48,243 nucleotides of DNA from Gammaproteobacteria bacterium (GTDB lineage: Bacteria > Pseudomonadota > Gammaproteobacteria > Chromatiales > Chromatiaceae): NCBI GenBank assembly GCA_011390365.1, contig JAABSM010000023.1, positions 1 through 48,243 of the forward strand, given 5' to 3'. The position numbers and the translations under genes are program-made. Below are positions 1-7,992 of the stretch, piece by piece. The stretch's first letter is position 1. Each line of letters opens with the position of its first letter. The notes beneath the pieces were generated by a model. That model did no database searches, was not told the origin of the DNA, and saw nothing but the letters and a program-made list of their open reading frames with translations.

Positions 1-636
1 CATCCCCTCGATCAGAAGTTCCAGCAGATCGGCGCCAACCTGCTCGAATTCCGGGGGCGTGTCCAGCAATCGGCGCATGTCGATCACCTCCAGCCCGGCG
101 TAACCGCAGGGATTGATGCGCTGGAAGGGTTCCAGGTCCATGTCGACGTTGAGGGCGAGGCCGTGATAGGTGCGGCCTCGTTGTACCCGCAGGCCCAGGG
201 AGGCGATCTTGCGCCCCTCCACGTAGACGCCGGGGGCGTCCTTGCGGTTGCGGGCGTTTATGTCGTAATCGGCGAGCAGCTCGATGACCGACCGCTCCAG
301 GGACTCGACCCATTTTCGAATACCCAGATTGCGGCGCTTGAGATCAATCAGGGTATAGACGATGGCCTGGCCGGGGCCGTGATAGGTGACCTGGCCGCCG
401 CGGTCGGTACGCACCACCGGGATCTCACCGGGGGCGAGCAGGTGCTCCTCCCGCCCGGCGCGGCCCAGAGTGAAGACCGGCGGGTGCTCAAGCAGCCAGA
501 TTTCGTCCCGGGTATGCTCGTCGCGTGACTCGCTGAAGCGACGCATCGACTCGAAGGTAGCCTCGAAGGGTTGGAGGCCCAGGTGGCGCACCAGGGGTGT
601 TTCGGTTTTCTTCGTGTTGTTTGGAGCTGAAGGCAT
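1..636 (-). CDS. lipB: Octanoyltransferase LipB (3' end cut by window)
   Basis: LipB moves the octanoyl group from octanoyl-ACP to lipoyl domains of 2-oxoacid dehydrogenases and glycine cleavage H protein, the first step of endogenous lipoate synthesis in the cytoplasm. I translated the minus strand from the ATG at 634-636, since the gene runs off the left edge. About 212 residues are visible and include the family motifs: [13 protein letters not shown] (substrate loop), a [17 protein letters not shown] segment carrying the conserved region with the active lysine, and a conserved NPCGYAG with the catalytic cysteine near the C-terminus. The visible length is near the full family length (about 210), so little is missing. 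ybeD lies upstream on the same strand, the usual ybeD-lipB order; lipA would be expected beyond the edge but cannot be seen. Confidence 0.95.
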   Translation of the reverse strand, partial: MPSAPNNTKKTETPLVRHLGLQPFEATFESMRRFSESRDEHTRDEIWLLEHPPVFTLGRAGREEHLLAPGEIPVVRTDRGGQVTYHGPGQAIVYTLIDLKRRNLGIRKWVESLERSVIELLADYDINARNRKDAPGVYVEGRKIASLGLRVQRGRTYHGLALNVDMDLEPFQRINPCGYAGLEVIDMRRLLDTPPEFEQVGADLLELLIEGM

Positions 637-742
637 CAGTTGGTTATCGATTAACGTGGACGTCCGAGCAGAGTGGTAACCGATCTGACGCAAAGGGACG
701 GTTGATTGCATTTCACATGTATTGCGCAAAATCGCCATGACT

Positions 743-862
743 ACTCCCGCTCCCGCCGGGAGGGGGCCGGGGGGAGGGTCTTTGGCATTGGCGGGAAGTT
801 CGAAGCATCCCGCCAACGCCAGCACCCCCTCCCTGACCCTCCCCCGGCGGGGGAGGGAACCC
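743..862. repeat. G/C-rich inverted repeat block between ybeD and lipB
   Basis: The gap 637-1161 has no credible gene. Its left part holds an imperfect inverted repeat: CCGGGGGGAGGGTC on the left pairs with GACCCTCCCCCGG on the right, and inside lies a hairpin TTGGCGGG (788-795) with CCCGCCAA (819-826). It resembles the 'CCCTCTCCCGCCGGGAGAGGG' type of intergenic repeat common in GC-rich proteobacteria. A related, decayed stretch occurs around 22760-22845. Weak ORFs across it are compositional artefacts. Confidence 0.6.
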
Positions 863-1020
863 TTCGATCGATGCTGGAAGTAAACCTCCAACCGTCACGG
901 TAGCCCCGAGCTGCTCGGTGTGGGCTTTTCTGGAAATCGCCTTAGGTCGCTCACAATTCCGTGGGGGTTGATAATTGCCATGGCTCGAATCTCCACCCCT
1001 GAAAATTAAGCGCCTCATCC

Positions 1021-1095
1021 TGTGGGAGCGGATTGCATCCGCGATAACCTGGCGCTGATCGTGCTCCGATGTCGCGGTTTCAAACCGCTCCCACA
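1021..1095. repeat. REP-like paired palindrome
   Basis: TGTGGGAGCGG at 1021-1031 is matched by CCGCTCCCACA at 1085-1095, with an internal GATTGCATCCGCGATAA / TGTCGCGGTTTCAAACC arrangement. This is the form of Pseudomonas-type REP doublets ('GTGGGAGCGG..ATCCGCGA'), two opposed REP units forming a cruciform-capable unit. It lies 67 bp downstream of the ybeD stop, the usual 3' intergenic location. Confidence 0.75.
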
Positions 1096-1161
1096 ACGTG
1101 CTTCGGAGGGATTTCGGGCAAGAAGCTGTGCGCGCCTGTGTTGGTCCATGGATCGCGGCAG

Positions 1162-1440
1162 TCACAAACTCATCAGCACCCGCGGGTGGTCGGTGAGGCT
1201 CTGGTAGATGGCGTCGAGCTGGAGCTTGCTGGTGGCGGTGAGGGTGACGGAGACGGCGAGGTACTTGCCGCCCCTGCTGGCGCGGGTGGAGACCGCGCCC
1301 TCGGCGATATCCTGACAGTGCTGCCGTACCAGTGACACCACCAGCGCGTCGAAGTCCTCTTCGGCGTAGCCCATCACTTTGACGGTGAATTCACAGGGGA
1401 ATTCCAGCAGGGTTTGCTGATCGGGGTCTTTCATTTCCAT
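1162..1440 (-). CDS. ybeD: YbeD family protein (DUF493)
   Basis: A small cytoplasmic protein of 92 residues starting MEMKDPDQQTLLEFP. It matches the YbeD/DUF493 family in length (about 87-95), in the opening FPCEFTVKVMG beta strand, and in the C-terminal LDAIYQSLTDHPRVLMSL helix and strand, the ACT-like fold of the family. The start at 1440 is preferred over 1434 because GAGACGAGAT lies just upstream; the longer reading frame to 1749 runs through repeat DNA and is not coding. YbeD lies upstream of lipB in many gammaproteobacteria and is thought to have a regulatory role linked to lipoate metabolism, but its activity is not established. Here the two genes are 525 bp apart, separated by repeats, so co-transcription is less certain. 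Confidence 0.9.
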   Translation of the reverse strand: MEMKDPDQQTLLEFPCEFTVKVMGYAEEDFDALVVSLVRQHCQDIAEGAVSTRASRGGKYLAVSVTLTATSKLQLDAIYQSLTDHPRVLMSL

Positions 1441-1677
1441 ATCTCGTCTCGGGCGATTGTTCGGGATAATAATAACCGCGGAGGTCACGGAGCGCACAGA
1501 GGTGTCGTCCGTATCCTTGCCAGTCCCGCCGCAGGGGAGTGCCAACCCGGAATAAGGTGCATTCAGGCGCTGGAGTGACAAACTGCGTTTGTCACGCCGG
1601 TACCGCCAAGCGTTCGGTTGGCTTGGCGAAACCCGAATCGTCGTCCCCCAACATCGCTGTTTCCCATGGTATGGATC

Positions 1678-1722
1678 CGGCATCTGTTTGGAGTACGGCC
1701 CTGGGGGTGTGCGATAGCCATT
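1678..1722 (+). repeat. Dispersed repeat unit R1, copy 1
   Basis: GGCATCTGTTTGGAGTAC followed by GGCCCTGGGGGTGTGCGATAGCC. The same unit is at 32011-32055 with a few substitutions (AGCCCTGGGCCTGTACGATAGCC). In both places it sits just left of a copy of the MITE-like element, and both have a GGCGGTA(T/C)(T/C)GCCAAGC-like segment further left, so the two loci share a composite of more than 250 bp. The rest of 1441-1961 has no gene. Confidence 0.65.
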
Positions 1723-1743
1723 TTCAAGTAAAGCCTTGGATGG

Positions 1744-1956
1744 CGCCATTAAGTTGACCTCGCGCCGTGTTCCCGTCCTTGATGCGCCTGACTCCGGAGC
1801 AGGCCGGAAATCGTCGGACCGGCATAGGATGTGCCGAATAAAAAGCCTTGTCGCTCGGTCGACGGCATATCCTATGCAGAACCAAAAACGGTCGGCTTAC
1901 CCGCGAAATGAGGCGCATCATCTCCGAACCGGGTCGCTATCTCCGTGGTGTAGCCT
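1744..1956 (+). repeat. MITE-like repeat, copy 1 (decayed right end)
   Basis: Same family as the intact copy at 24293-24511. It keeps a left end GCCATTAAGTTGACC, the subterminal GATGCGCC / GGCGCATC pair, and an inner inverted repeat GGCATAGGATGTGCCG against CGGCATATCCTATGC. The right terminal repeat is not recognisable and no target duplication is seen, so this is an old copy. It fills most of the gap between ybeD and the VOC-UPF0158 gene. Confidence 0.75.
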
Positions 1957-1961
1957 TGCTC

Positions 1962-2798
1962 CTAATCCTTGAGCGGAATCTCGTTCCACTCGCACCAGGC
2001 GCGCAGGGCGGCTTCCTGGGCGCTGTTTTCGTAGTCGTACCAGCGTTCGAGGATGTCCCTCTCCTCCAGATAGGCCTTGAAGCGGCGATAGGCGCCGCGG
2101 CGGCTGAACATGCGCTCTACCTTGTTGAGGTCTTCGGCCATGAACTCCTGCATGAAGCTGAAGACCAGGCGCTTGCCCAGGTCGAGTTCGTTCTTGTGGG
2201 GCAGGGGGATGCAGCCGTCGCAATCCATCTCTTCCTCGTTGTCGTCGACGCAGCCGCCGTATTCGCTGCTGCAATAGACGATCCTGTTCTCCTCTAGGCA
2301 GACGAAGGCGGTCGGCTCGCCATAGGGCGCCCATTCGCTGAAGAAGAAGGCGTTGACGATTTCGTCCATGAAAAAGCCCTTGCGCGGCGTTTCGGATTCC
2401 GCTTGTTCCTGGCTGGCCGGCGAACCCTCGCCGGGGCGCTGAACCAGTTCCACGCCGTTGCCATCCGGGTCGCGGCAGAACAGCGCCGCGCGGCCGGAGC
2501 GGCTGCGGGTGAAGGGGATATCGCGGGCCTTCAGGCGCTCTTCGTAGGCATCAATGGCATCCACCAGCAGGGCGATGTGACGATCCCGGCCGCCATGCTC
2601 CGGGCGTCCGCTGACCGGGTCGGGGTTGGCCAGCTCCAGCAGGTGGAGCTGCTGCTCGCCGATCCCCAGCCAGGCCCCGGGGAAGCCCAGCGCCGGTCGC
2701 TCGATCACCGCCAGCCCCAGCAGCCCGTTGTAGAAATCCAGCGCGTTCCGGGTGTCGGAGACGATCAGGCTGACGTGGTGGAGCTGGACTTCGGCCAT
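1962..2798 (-). CDS. VOC (glyoxalase-like) domain fused to UPF0158 domain
   Basis: The 278-residue protein has two parts. Residues 1-122 are a VOC/glyoxalase domain: opening LHHVSLIVSD, HLLEL near 52-56, HIALLVD near 74-80 and FCRDPDGNGVELVQ at 107-120, with His and Glu at the usual metal positions. After a polar linker (122-142), residues 144-278 match UPF0158: a MDEIVNAFF start, an RRGAYRRFKAYL helix and an end with ARAWCEWNEI-type residues. A cysteine set at 176, 183, 193 and 196 lies in an acidic loop. The start has GGAAAG seven bases upstream. Met144 has AAGGG about eight bases upstream, so a free UPF0158 product is possible. Substrate and role are unknown; the domain calls are firm, the function is not. 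Confidence 0.85.
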   Translation of the reverse strand: MAEVQLHHVSLIVSDTRNALDFYNGLLGLAVIERPALGFPGAWLGIGEQQLHLLELANPDPVSGRPEHGGRDRHIALLVDAIDAYEERLKARDIPFTRSRSGRAALFCRDPDGNGVELVQRPGEGSPASQEQAESETPRKGFFMDEIVNAFFFSEWAPYGEPTAFVCLEENRIVYCSSEYGGCVDDNEEEMDCDGCIPLPHKNELDLGKRLVFSFMQEFMAEDLNKVERMFSRRGAYRRFKAYLEERDILERWYDYENSAQEAALRAWCEWNEIPLKD

Positions 2799-2952
2799 GT
2801 CTTTCCATGCGGTGGCGGAAACGGGGGGCTTGCCTGCGCTTCGGCGGCGCGTGATATTCTACGACAATCGTCCTTGAGATTGGGCGAAATCCCGGGAAAT
2901 CAATCGAAGATCGGGGCCTTCCCTGTTGAAGTTGCCGCCATGGGGGGGGAAA

Positions 2953-3630
2953 ATGGGATTTTGGATTATTTCGGACTCGCCTGACGTGGCTTCTTCCCCC
3001 AATTCGTTATCCCCTGTTGATGCCGCCGATGAGTGGCTGGCCTGCCCCCAATGCGATCAGCTCTATCGCCGGGTTCCACTGGCGTCGGGCAAGAAGGCGG
3101 TGTGCGTGCGTTGCGGGGCGGTGCTCTACCGCTGTCGCAAGCGCGGGGTGGAGTTCGCGCTGGCGTTGTGTGTCTCCGGGTTGATCCTGTTTGGGGTCGC
3201 CAACTTCGCGCCGTTGCTGGCGTTGGAGAAGGGCGGATTGATCCAGGAGACTACCTTGTGGAGCGGTATCGGGGTGTTCCTGGTGCGGGGCGAGTGGCTG
3301 CTGGCGCTGCTGGTGCTGGTTACCCTGATCCTGTTCCCGCTGCTGCGCCTGGCCGGATTGACCTATGTCCTCTATCCGTTTTTCAGAGGCCGCGCCACCG
3401 CCGCCGGCGCGGCGCGGGTCTTTCGTCTGATCCACGCCGCCTCGCCCTGGAGCATGCTGGAGATCTTTCTGCTCGGCGCGCTGGTGGCGGTGGTCAAGCT
3501 GGGGGACATGGCGACGGTGATGCCGGGGATCGCCGCCTACGCCTTCGTCGGTCTGATTCTGGTGAGCGCCTGGGCGGAGTATGTGATTGAACCGCGGGAT
3601 ATCTGGAGACGCATTGACAACCATGGTTAG
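2953..3630 (+). CDS. pqiA: PqiA-like inner-membrane protein, first half
   Basis: About 225 residues. Near residue 30 is a zinc-ribbon: CPQCDQLYRR, then CVRCGAVLYR. Four hydrophobic segments follow (around 52-75, 92-120, 150-185 and 195-215), with the family pattern SPWSMLEIFLLGALVAVVKLG. E. coli PqiA (about 417 residues) carries two such units in one chain; here each unit is its own gene, and this is the first. PqiA is the inner-membrane partner of the PqiB MCE tunnel that spans the periplasm for lipid transport. The ATG at 2953 follows a purine-rich GGGGGGGA sequence and is preferred over a TTG at 2926. Its last codons overlap the next gene by 8 bp, starting a pqiA-pqiA-pqiB-pqiC operon. Confidence 0.92.
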   Translation: MGFWIISDSPDVASSPNSLSPVDAADEWLACPQCDQLYRRVPLASGKKAVCVRCGAVLYRCRKRGVEFALALCVSGLILFGVANFAPLLALEKGGLIQETTLWSGIGVFLVRGEWLLALLVLVTLILFPLLRLAGLTYVLYPFFRGRATAAGAARVFRLIHAASPWSMLEIFLLGALVAVVKLGDMATVMPGIAAYAFVGLILVSAWAEYVIEPRDIWRRIDNHG

Positions 3631-4267
3631 CAACGCCCTTACCGCCGATCGCCTGGGATTGATGGCCTGCCACGTCTGCGGCCTGCTGTGCCGCCGCGGC
3701 GAGGGCGCGGCGCGCTGTCCGCGCTGCGGCGCGTCGATTCACCGCCGTCTGCCCGATTCGCTGGCCCGCACCGGCGCCTTGCTCATCGCCGCGACCCTGC
3801 TCTATCTGCCCGCCAACATGCTGCCGGTGATGTCGGTCACCTCGCTGGGCCGGGAGCAGGCGGATACCATCCTCAGCGGCGTGGTGCATCTGCTGCATGG
3901 CGGCATGTGGCCGCTGGCGCTGCTGGTCTTTGTCGCCAGCATCCTGGTACCGGTGCTCAAGCTGCTGGTGTTGGGCTATCTGGTCCTGTCGGTGGCGCGC
4001 CGATCCGCCTGGCGGCCCCGGGATCGCAGCCGGCTGTTTCGCCTGGTGGAGGCGGTGGGGCGCTGGTCGATGGTGGATATCTTTGTCGTCACCCTGCTGG
4101 CGGCGCTGGTGCAGCTGGGCGATCTGGCGACCATCCAGGCGGGGCCGGGGGCCACCGCCTTCGGTGCGGTGGTGGTGCTCACCATGTTCGCCGCGCATAC
4201 CTTCGATCCGCGCCTGATCTGGGACGAGCGGGGCGCGGGCCATGATTCCGGCGGTGATCCGCGATGA
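3623..4267 (+). CDS. pqiA: PqiA-like inner-membrane protein, second half
   Basis: About 214 residues, homologous to the preceding gene. It has its own zinc-ribbon (CHVCGLLCRR, then CPRCGASIHR) and four membrane segments, with the repeated signature GRWSMVDIFVVTLLAALVQLG. It corresponds to the C-terminal half of E. coli PqiA. The ATG at 3623 gives MVSNALTADRLGLMAC; a TTG at 3587 would add 12 residues inside the previous gene and is less likely. The stop overlaps the pqiB start (ATGA at 4264-4267), so translation is coupled. Two separate halves would be expected to assemble as a heterodimer equivalent to the fused protein; that is inference. Confidence 0.92.
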   Translation: MVSNALTADRLGLMACHVCGLLCRRGEGAARCPRCGASIHRRLPDSLARTGALLIAATLLYLPANMLPVMSVTSLGREQADTILSGVVHLLHGGMWPLALLVFVASILVPVLKLLVLGYLVLSVARRSAWRPRDRSRLFRLVEAVGRWSMVDIFVVTLLAALVQLGDLATIQAGPGATAFGAVVVLTMFAAHTFDPRLIWDERGAGHDSGGDPR

Positions 4268-5946
4268 GCCAGGCGACCGAATCGCTGCCCGATTCCGAGG
4301 ATTTCCCCGAGCCGCTGCCGAAGACCGAGAAGGGCATGTCGCTGGTCTGGCTGGTGCCGCTGCTGGCGGCGCTGATCGCCGGCTGGATCGGCTGGAAGGC
4401 CTGGACCGAACAGGGACCGGAGATCCGCGTCACCTTCAACAACGCCGATGGCATCGAGGCGGGCAAGACCCGTATCCGCTACCGCAACGTGGAGCTGGGG
4501 CGGGTGGTGCGGCTGTCGCTGGGGGAAAATAGCCGCGAGGTGGTGGTCACTGCGCGCATGAACCGGGAGGCGGAGCGTTTTCTCACCTCCGGCGCTCGCT
4601 TCTGGGTGGTGCGCCCGCGCATCGATCCGGGCGGCATCTCCGGCCTCAACACCCTCATCTCCGGGGCTTACATCGAGCTGGATCCGGGCAATACCGGCAA
4701 GCAGGGGGCGCGCATCTTCATGGGCCTCGACGAGCCGCCGGTGATCGCCACCGGCGCGCCCGGGCGCTACGTGCGGCTGCTCGCCCAGCAGCTCGGCTCG
4801 CTGGGGGCCAAGTCGCCGGTCTACTATCGCCGCATCCAGGTCGGCGAGGTGGTGAGTTATCGGCTGCTCAAGGACGGTTCGGGGGTCGAGGTGCAGCTCT
4901 TCATCGACGCCCCCTACGATGCCATGGTGTTCGAGAACACCCGCTTCTGGCATGCCGGCGGCATCGAGGCCTCAGTGGACGCCGAGGGCTTTCAGTTGCG
5001 CACCGAGTCGATGCGCGCGCTGCTCGCCGGCGGCGTCGGCTTCGGCCTGCCGAGCTGGGAAGCGCCGGGCGCCCCGGCGGGCGAGGACCAGGTCTTCCCG
5101 CTGCACGACAGCCGCGCCGTCGCCGAGGAGCGACGCTACGCCAAGCGCGAGAAGTATCTGCTCCATTTCGATTCGTCGGTGCGCGGTCTCAAGGAGGGTG
5201 CGCCGGTGGAGTTTCTCGGGATCAGCGTGGGTCAGGTCCACTCCTTCGACCTGGAGGTCTCCAGCGAGCCCCTCTCCTGGCGCATTCCGGTGGTGATCGA
5301 GATCGAACCTCAGCGCCTCAACAGCGGCGCGGAGTCTTCGCTGGAGGTGGTCGGCAAGCTGGTGGAGCGGGGGTTGCGGGCGCGTCTGAAGACCGGCAAC
5401 CTGCTCACCGGACAGCTCTATGTGGAGCTGGAGATGGCCCGCGACGAGCCCCCCGGCAGCCTGGCCATGGACGGCCCCCACCCCGCCATCCCCACCCTGC
5501 CGGGCAACGTCGAGGAGGTGACCCAGCGCCTGGAGGACTTTCTGGCGCGGCTGGAGTCCCTGCCCATCGAAAGGATCGCCGCCAACCTCGATCGTCTCCT
5601 CCGGCAGGCCGGCGATACCCTTTCCGCACCGGAGGTGATGGAGAGCCTGCGCCTGGCGCGCCAGAGCATGGCGAGTCTGGATGGATTGCTGGGGGATGCG
5701 CGGCGGCAGGTGGACGGGGTCGGTGGCGAGCTGCACGCCTCGCTGAAGCACCTGAACCGCCTGCTGAGTCAGGCCGAGGAGACCCTCCAGGCGCTGGATA
5801 ACAAGGTCATCGATGAGGATTCGGAGATGCAGTATCAGTTGTCCGACACCCTCGGCGAGATCGACCGCGCGGCGCGGGCGATCCGTTCGGTGGCCGAATC
5901 CATCGAACGCAACCCCACTTCACTGATCATGGGTAAACAGGAATGA
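4264..5946 (+). CDS. pqiB: PqiB, MCE-domain lipid transport protein
   Basis: 560 residues. A short cytoplasmic tail precedes one membrane helix (about 29-50, SLVWLVPLLAALIAGWIGW), then three MCE domains (about 55-145, 165-225 and 285-400), each opening with the pattern I-x-V-x-F-x-x-A-x-G-(I/L)-x-x-G-x-(T/S). A C-terminal helical region (about 415-550) matches the part that builds the long coiled channel in PqiB. In E. coli it forms a hexameric periplasmic tube linking the inner-membrane PqiA to the outer-membrane lipoprotein PqiC. Length matches E. coli PqiB (546). The start overlaps the upstream stop and the end overlaps pqiC by four bases. Confidence 0.95.
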   Translation: MSQATESLPDSEDFPEPLPKTEKGMSLVWLVPLLAALIAGWIGWKAWTEQGPEIRVTFNNADGIEAGKTRIRYRNVELGRVVRLSLGENSREVVVTARMNREAERFLTSGARFWVVRPRIDPGGISGLNTLISGAYIELDPGNTGKQGARIFMGLDEPPVIATGAPGRYVRLLAQQLGSLGAKSPVYYRRIQVGEVVSYRLLKDGSGVEVQLFIDAPYDAMVFENTRFWHAGGIEASVDAEGFQLRTESMRALLAGGVGFGLPSWEAPGAPAGEDQVFPLHDSRAVAEERRYAKREKYLLHFDSSVRGLKEGAPVEFLGISVGQVHSFDLEVSSEPLSWRIPVVIEIEPQRLNSGAESSLEVVGKLVERGLRARLKTGNLLTGQLYVELEMARDEPPGSLAMDGPHPAIPTLPGNVEEVTQRLEDFLARLESLPIERIAANLDRLLRQAGDTLSAPEVMESLRLARQSMASLDGLLGDARRQVDGVGGELHASLKHLNRLLSQAEETLQALDNKVIDEDSEMQYQLSDTLGEIDRAARAIRSVAESIERNPTSLIMGKQE

Positions 5947-6530
5947 GATTCTACGCCACGCTGGCTGGACTGGTGACCCTGCTGCTGCTCAGCGGCTGCA
6001 TCAACGTCCGTCCCGAGACCCGCTACTACACCCTGCCGATCGCGGTGGCGGATGGGGATGGCAAGCCTGCGACCGGTCTGGTGCTGGGGCTGGGGCCGCT
6101 GGAGGTCCCGGAGCTGATCGACCGCCGTGAGATCGTGGTGCGCAAGGACGACAGCGAGGTGGAGTTGCTGCTCTTCGATCTGTGGGGCGGTTCCGCCAAA
6201 CAGGAGATTCGCAATACCCTTGCCAAGAACCTCGCCGCCCGCATCGGCAGCGACCAGCTGGTCTTCTTCCCGTTTCGCGGCAAGGCGGTGGAGGTTCAGC
6301 TGCGTCTCGAATTCCTGGAGATGATCGGGGAACGGGGCGGCGCCGCCGAACTCGACGTGCTCTGGTCCATCTCCCCGCCGGGCAAGCGCGCTGAGCTTGA
6401 ACGCGGGCGCTATCAGGTCGCGGTGGCGGGCGATTCGGTGAAGGCCGTCGTCGAGGCCTACGCCCGGCTGCTCGGCCTGCTCGCCGACGATATCGCCGCC
6501 CGTCTGCGCGCCGGGGCGGGAGAAAAATAA
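5943..6530 (+). CDS. pqiC: PqiC, outer-membrane lipoprotein
   Basis: 195 residues with a lipoprotein signal: a hydrophobic stretch TLAGLVTLLLL and lipobox LLSGC, giving a lipidated Cys19. The mature part opens with PETRYYTLP, the hallmark of the PqiC/YmbA (DUF330, ABC-type transport auxiliary) family, and continues with LGPLEVPELIDRREIVVRK. PqiC caps the PqiB tube at the outer membrane. The ATG overlaps the pqiB stop (ATGA), so all four pqi genes form one coupled unit. No terminator is evident before the next gene 75 bp on. Confidence 0.95.
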   Translation: MRFYATLAGLVTLLLLSGCINVRPETRYYTLPIAVADGDGKPATGLVLGLGPLEVPELIDRREIVVRKDDSEVELLLFDLWGGSAKQEIRNTLAKNLAARIGSDQLVFFPFRGKAVEVQLRLEFLEMIGERGGAAELDVLWSISPPGKRAELERGRYQVAVAGDSVKAVVEAYARLLGLLADDIAARLRAGAGEK

Positions 6531-6605
6531 AAAACGGACTAGCGGTTATGACGGTTTTTGGTACTATTACTGCTCTTGAGTTCAGTGATGTCTGGGGAGT
6601 TGGGA

Positions 6606-6974
6606 ATGAGTGAGCAGGATAATCGCAACAAACACCGGTTTCCGCGCAATGAGTCGGTCTCTCTGGAGCTATTGCTGCCCGGGGAAAAGGGCGAGCGCAA
6701 GACCATCCATACCCAGACCCTGGACTTCTCGGAAGAGGGGCTGAAGATACGCATGGCCGAGGAGATCCCCATCGTCGGCGAAGTCGCGCTGGTGATCGAG
6801 CCCCTGGAGCGGGACATCCAGTTCCGTCTTACCGGACAGGTGCGCTGGTGCCGACGCCTGCTCGACAGTCTGTTCGAGGCGGGCATCCAGATCGATGAAG
6901 ACAGCGAGGACTTTCGTCGCTGGCTCGACTATATCGACGAACATCCGTCTCCGCGCGAGACAAATCACCCTTAA
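6606..6974 (+). CDS. PilZ-domain protein
   Basis: 122 residues, consisting almost entirely of a PilZ domain, the common c-di-GMP receptor fold. The N-terminus RNKHRFPRNES carries the Arg-rich binding segment, and TLDFSEEGLKIRM carries the D-x-S-x-x-G loop. The family often uses RRxxxR; here one Arg appears to be replaced (KHRFPR), so binding strength is uncertain. GGGGAGTTGGGA just upstream fixes the start at 6606. It is cytoplasmic with no effector domain, like single-domain PilZ adaptors. It lies 75 bp after pqiC and 11 bp before a secreted cupin gene; a functional link is not evident. Confidence 0.88.
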   Translation: MSEQDNRNKHRFPRNESVSLELLLPGEKGERKTIHTQTLDFSEEGLKIRMAEEIPIVGEVALVIEPLERDIQFRLTGQVRWCRRLLDSLFEAGIQIDEDSEDFRRWLDYIDEHPSPRETNHP

Positions 6975-6985
6975 GCGGGACCCGC

Positions 6986-7405
6986 ATGACGATTCGTATC
7001 CCCCTCCTGCTGATCCTGGCCTTCCTTGTTGACGGCGTCGCCGCCGAGCCGCGTGCCTACAAGCGAGTCGAACCCCTGCTGGCCAGCGACCAGACGGTCA
7101 TCGGCGAGACTCTCGCCTACCCGGCAGGCAACGCCAAGGCGACCTCCTCCATCGTTACCATTCTACCCGGCGAGGAGACCGCCTGGCACAAGCATGGTGC
7201 CCCGCTCTACGCCTACATCCTCTCCGGCGAAGTCACCGTGGATTATGGCGACAAGGGGACGAAACGCTTCTCCGCCGGCAGCGCCTTCATGGAAGCCATG
7301 GACCATTGGCATCGCGGCATGAATCTGGGTGACGAGCCGGTGCGCATCCTTGCCGTATATCTTGGCTCCGATCAAGTCGAGAATGTTATTCGAAAGCCGG
7401 AATAG
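6986..7405 (+). CDS. Secreted cupin-domain protein
   Basis: 139 residues. An N-terminal signal peptide (IPLLLILAFLVDGVAA, cleavage near 20) sends it to the periplasm. The remainder is one small cupin barrel: first motif GEETAWHKHGAPLYAYILSG with metal ligands His68, His70 and probably Glu82, second motif around DHWHRGMN with His107 or His109. The family binds a metal ion and includes enzymes and binding proteins; nothing identifies a substrate here. The start at 6986 is 11 bp after the PilZ stop, so both may be on one transcript. It converges with the DUF5063 gene. Confidence 0.82.
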   Translation: MTIRIPLLLILAFLVDGVAAEPRAYKRVEPLLASDQTVIGETLAYPAGNAKATSSIVTILPGEETAWHKHGAPLYAYILSGEVTVDYGDKGTKRFSAGSAFMEAMDHWHRGMNLGDEPVRILAVYLGSDQVENVIRKPE

Positions 7406-7436
7406 CGCCCTTCCACGACAGCTGGAGCGGTAAGGG

Positions 7437-7928
7437 CTAGGCCCTTGATGCGGAGGCTTCCCGGGCGGGGAGCTGAAGACGCAACCGGTGCAGGTGGCGT
7501 ATCGCGTCCACCATGTGTTCTCCCCAGTGCAGGTGAAAGCCGTGCCGCCAGCTCTCCAGGGCGCGGCGGGGCTCCTCTTCGAGCAGATTCAGCCCGGGTT
7601 TCAGTTCGCAATAGATGTCGGTAAGGTCGTCCGCCAGACTGCCGCTCATCTGCTCGCGGGGGCCATGGGCATCGAACTCCATCCAGTAGCGGTCGTAGTC
7701 GCCGAGCAGCGCGTGGAGATGAGAGAAGAGTTCGAAGCGGGCATCCAGATCGACGGCGGAGAGCCGGGCCTCTTCGGGGCTCGCCTTGCCCAGGGTCCCT
7801 ACCTCGGCGTGCAGCCTGCCGAGGAGATGGGCGAGCTGTTCCAACTCCCGCTCGCCGACTCGTTCGATCGACTCGATCAGGCGGCAGTAGGATTCGACCA
7901 GTTCGATGATGTGTTTGGATCTTTCCAT
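7437..7928 (-). CDS. DUF5063-family protein
   Basis: 163 residues, soluble and all-helical. The C-terminal part carries the DUF5063 signature: SLADDLTDIYCELKPGL, then ESWRHGFHLHWGEHMVDAIRHLHRL. The family occurs in many bacteria and has no assigned function. Start choice: the ATG at 7928 gives MERSKHIIELVESYC, which lines up with typical family starts but has a poor ribosome site; an ATG at 7985 would add 19 residues and begin just after the fumarase stop. It is downstream of the fumarase gene on the same strand and may be its operon partner. Confidence 0.75.
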   Translation of the reverse strand: MERSKHIIELVESYCRLIESIERVGERELEQLAHLLGRLHAEVGTLGKASPEEARLSAVDLDARFELFSHLHALLGDYDRYWMEFDAHGPREQMSGSLADDLTDIYCELKPGLNLLEEEPRRALESWRHGFHLHWGEHMVDAIRHLHRLRLQLPAREASASRA

Positions 7929-7992
7929 GGTTGGGACAGCTTCGACGCTTGAGACGAGTGTAGACCAGAATTCGCCGGACGACATGAAAAGG

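Noticed and set aside
713-1165. A 150-residue open frame on the minus strand between ybeD and lipB
   Set aside because: It is composed of REP-like and G/C-rich repeats; repetitive Pro/Gly/Arg product.
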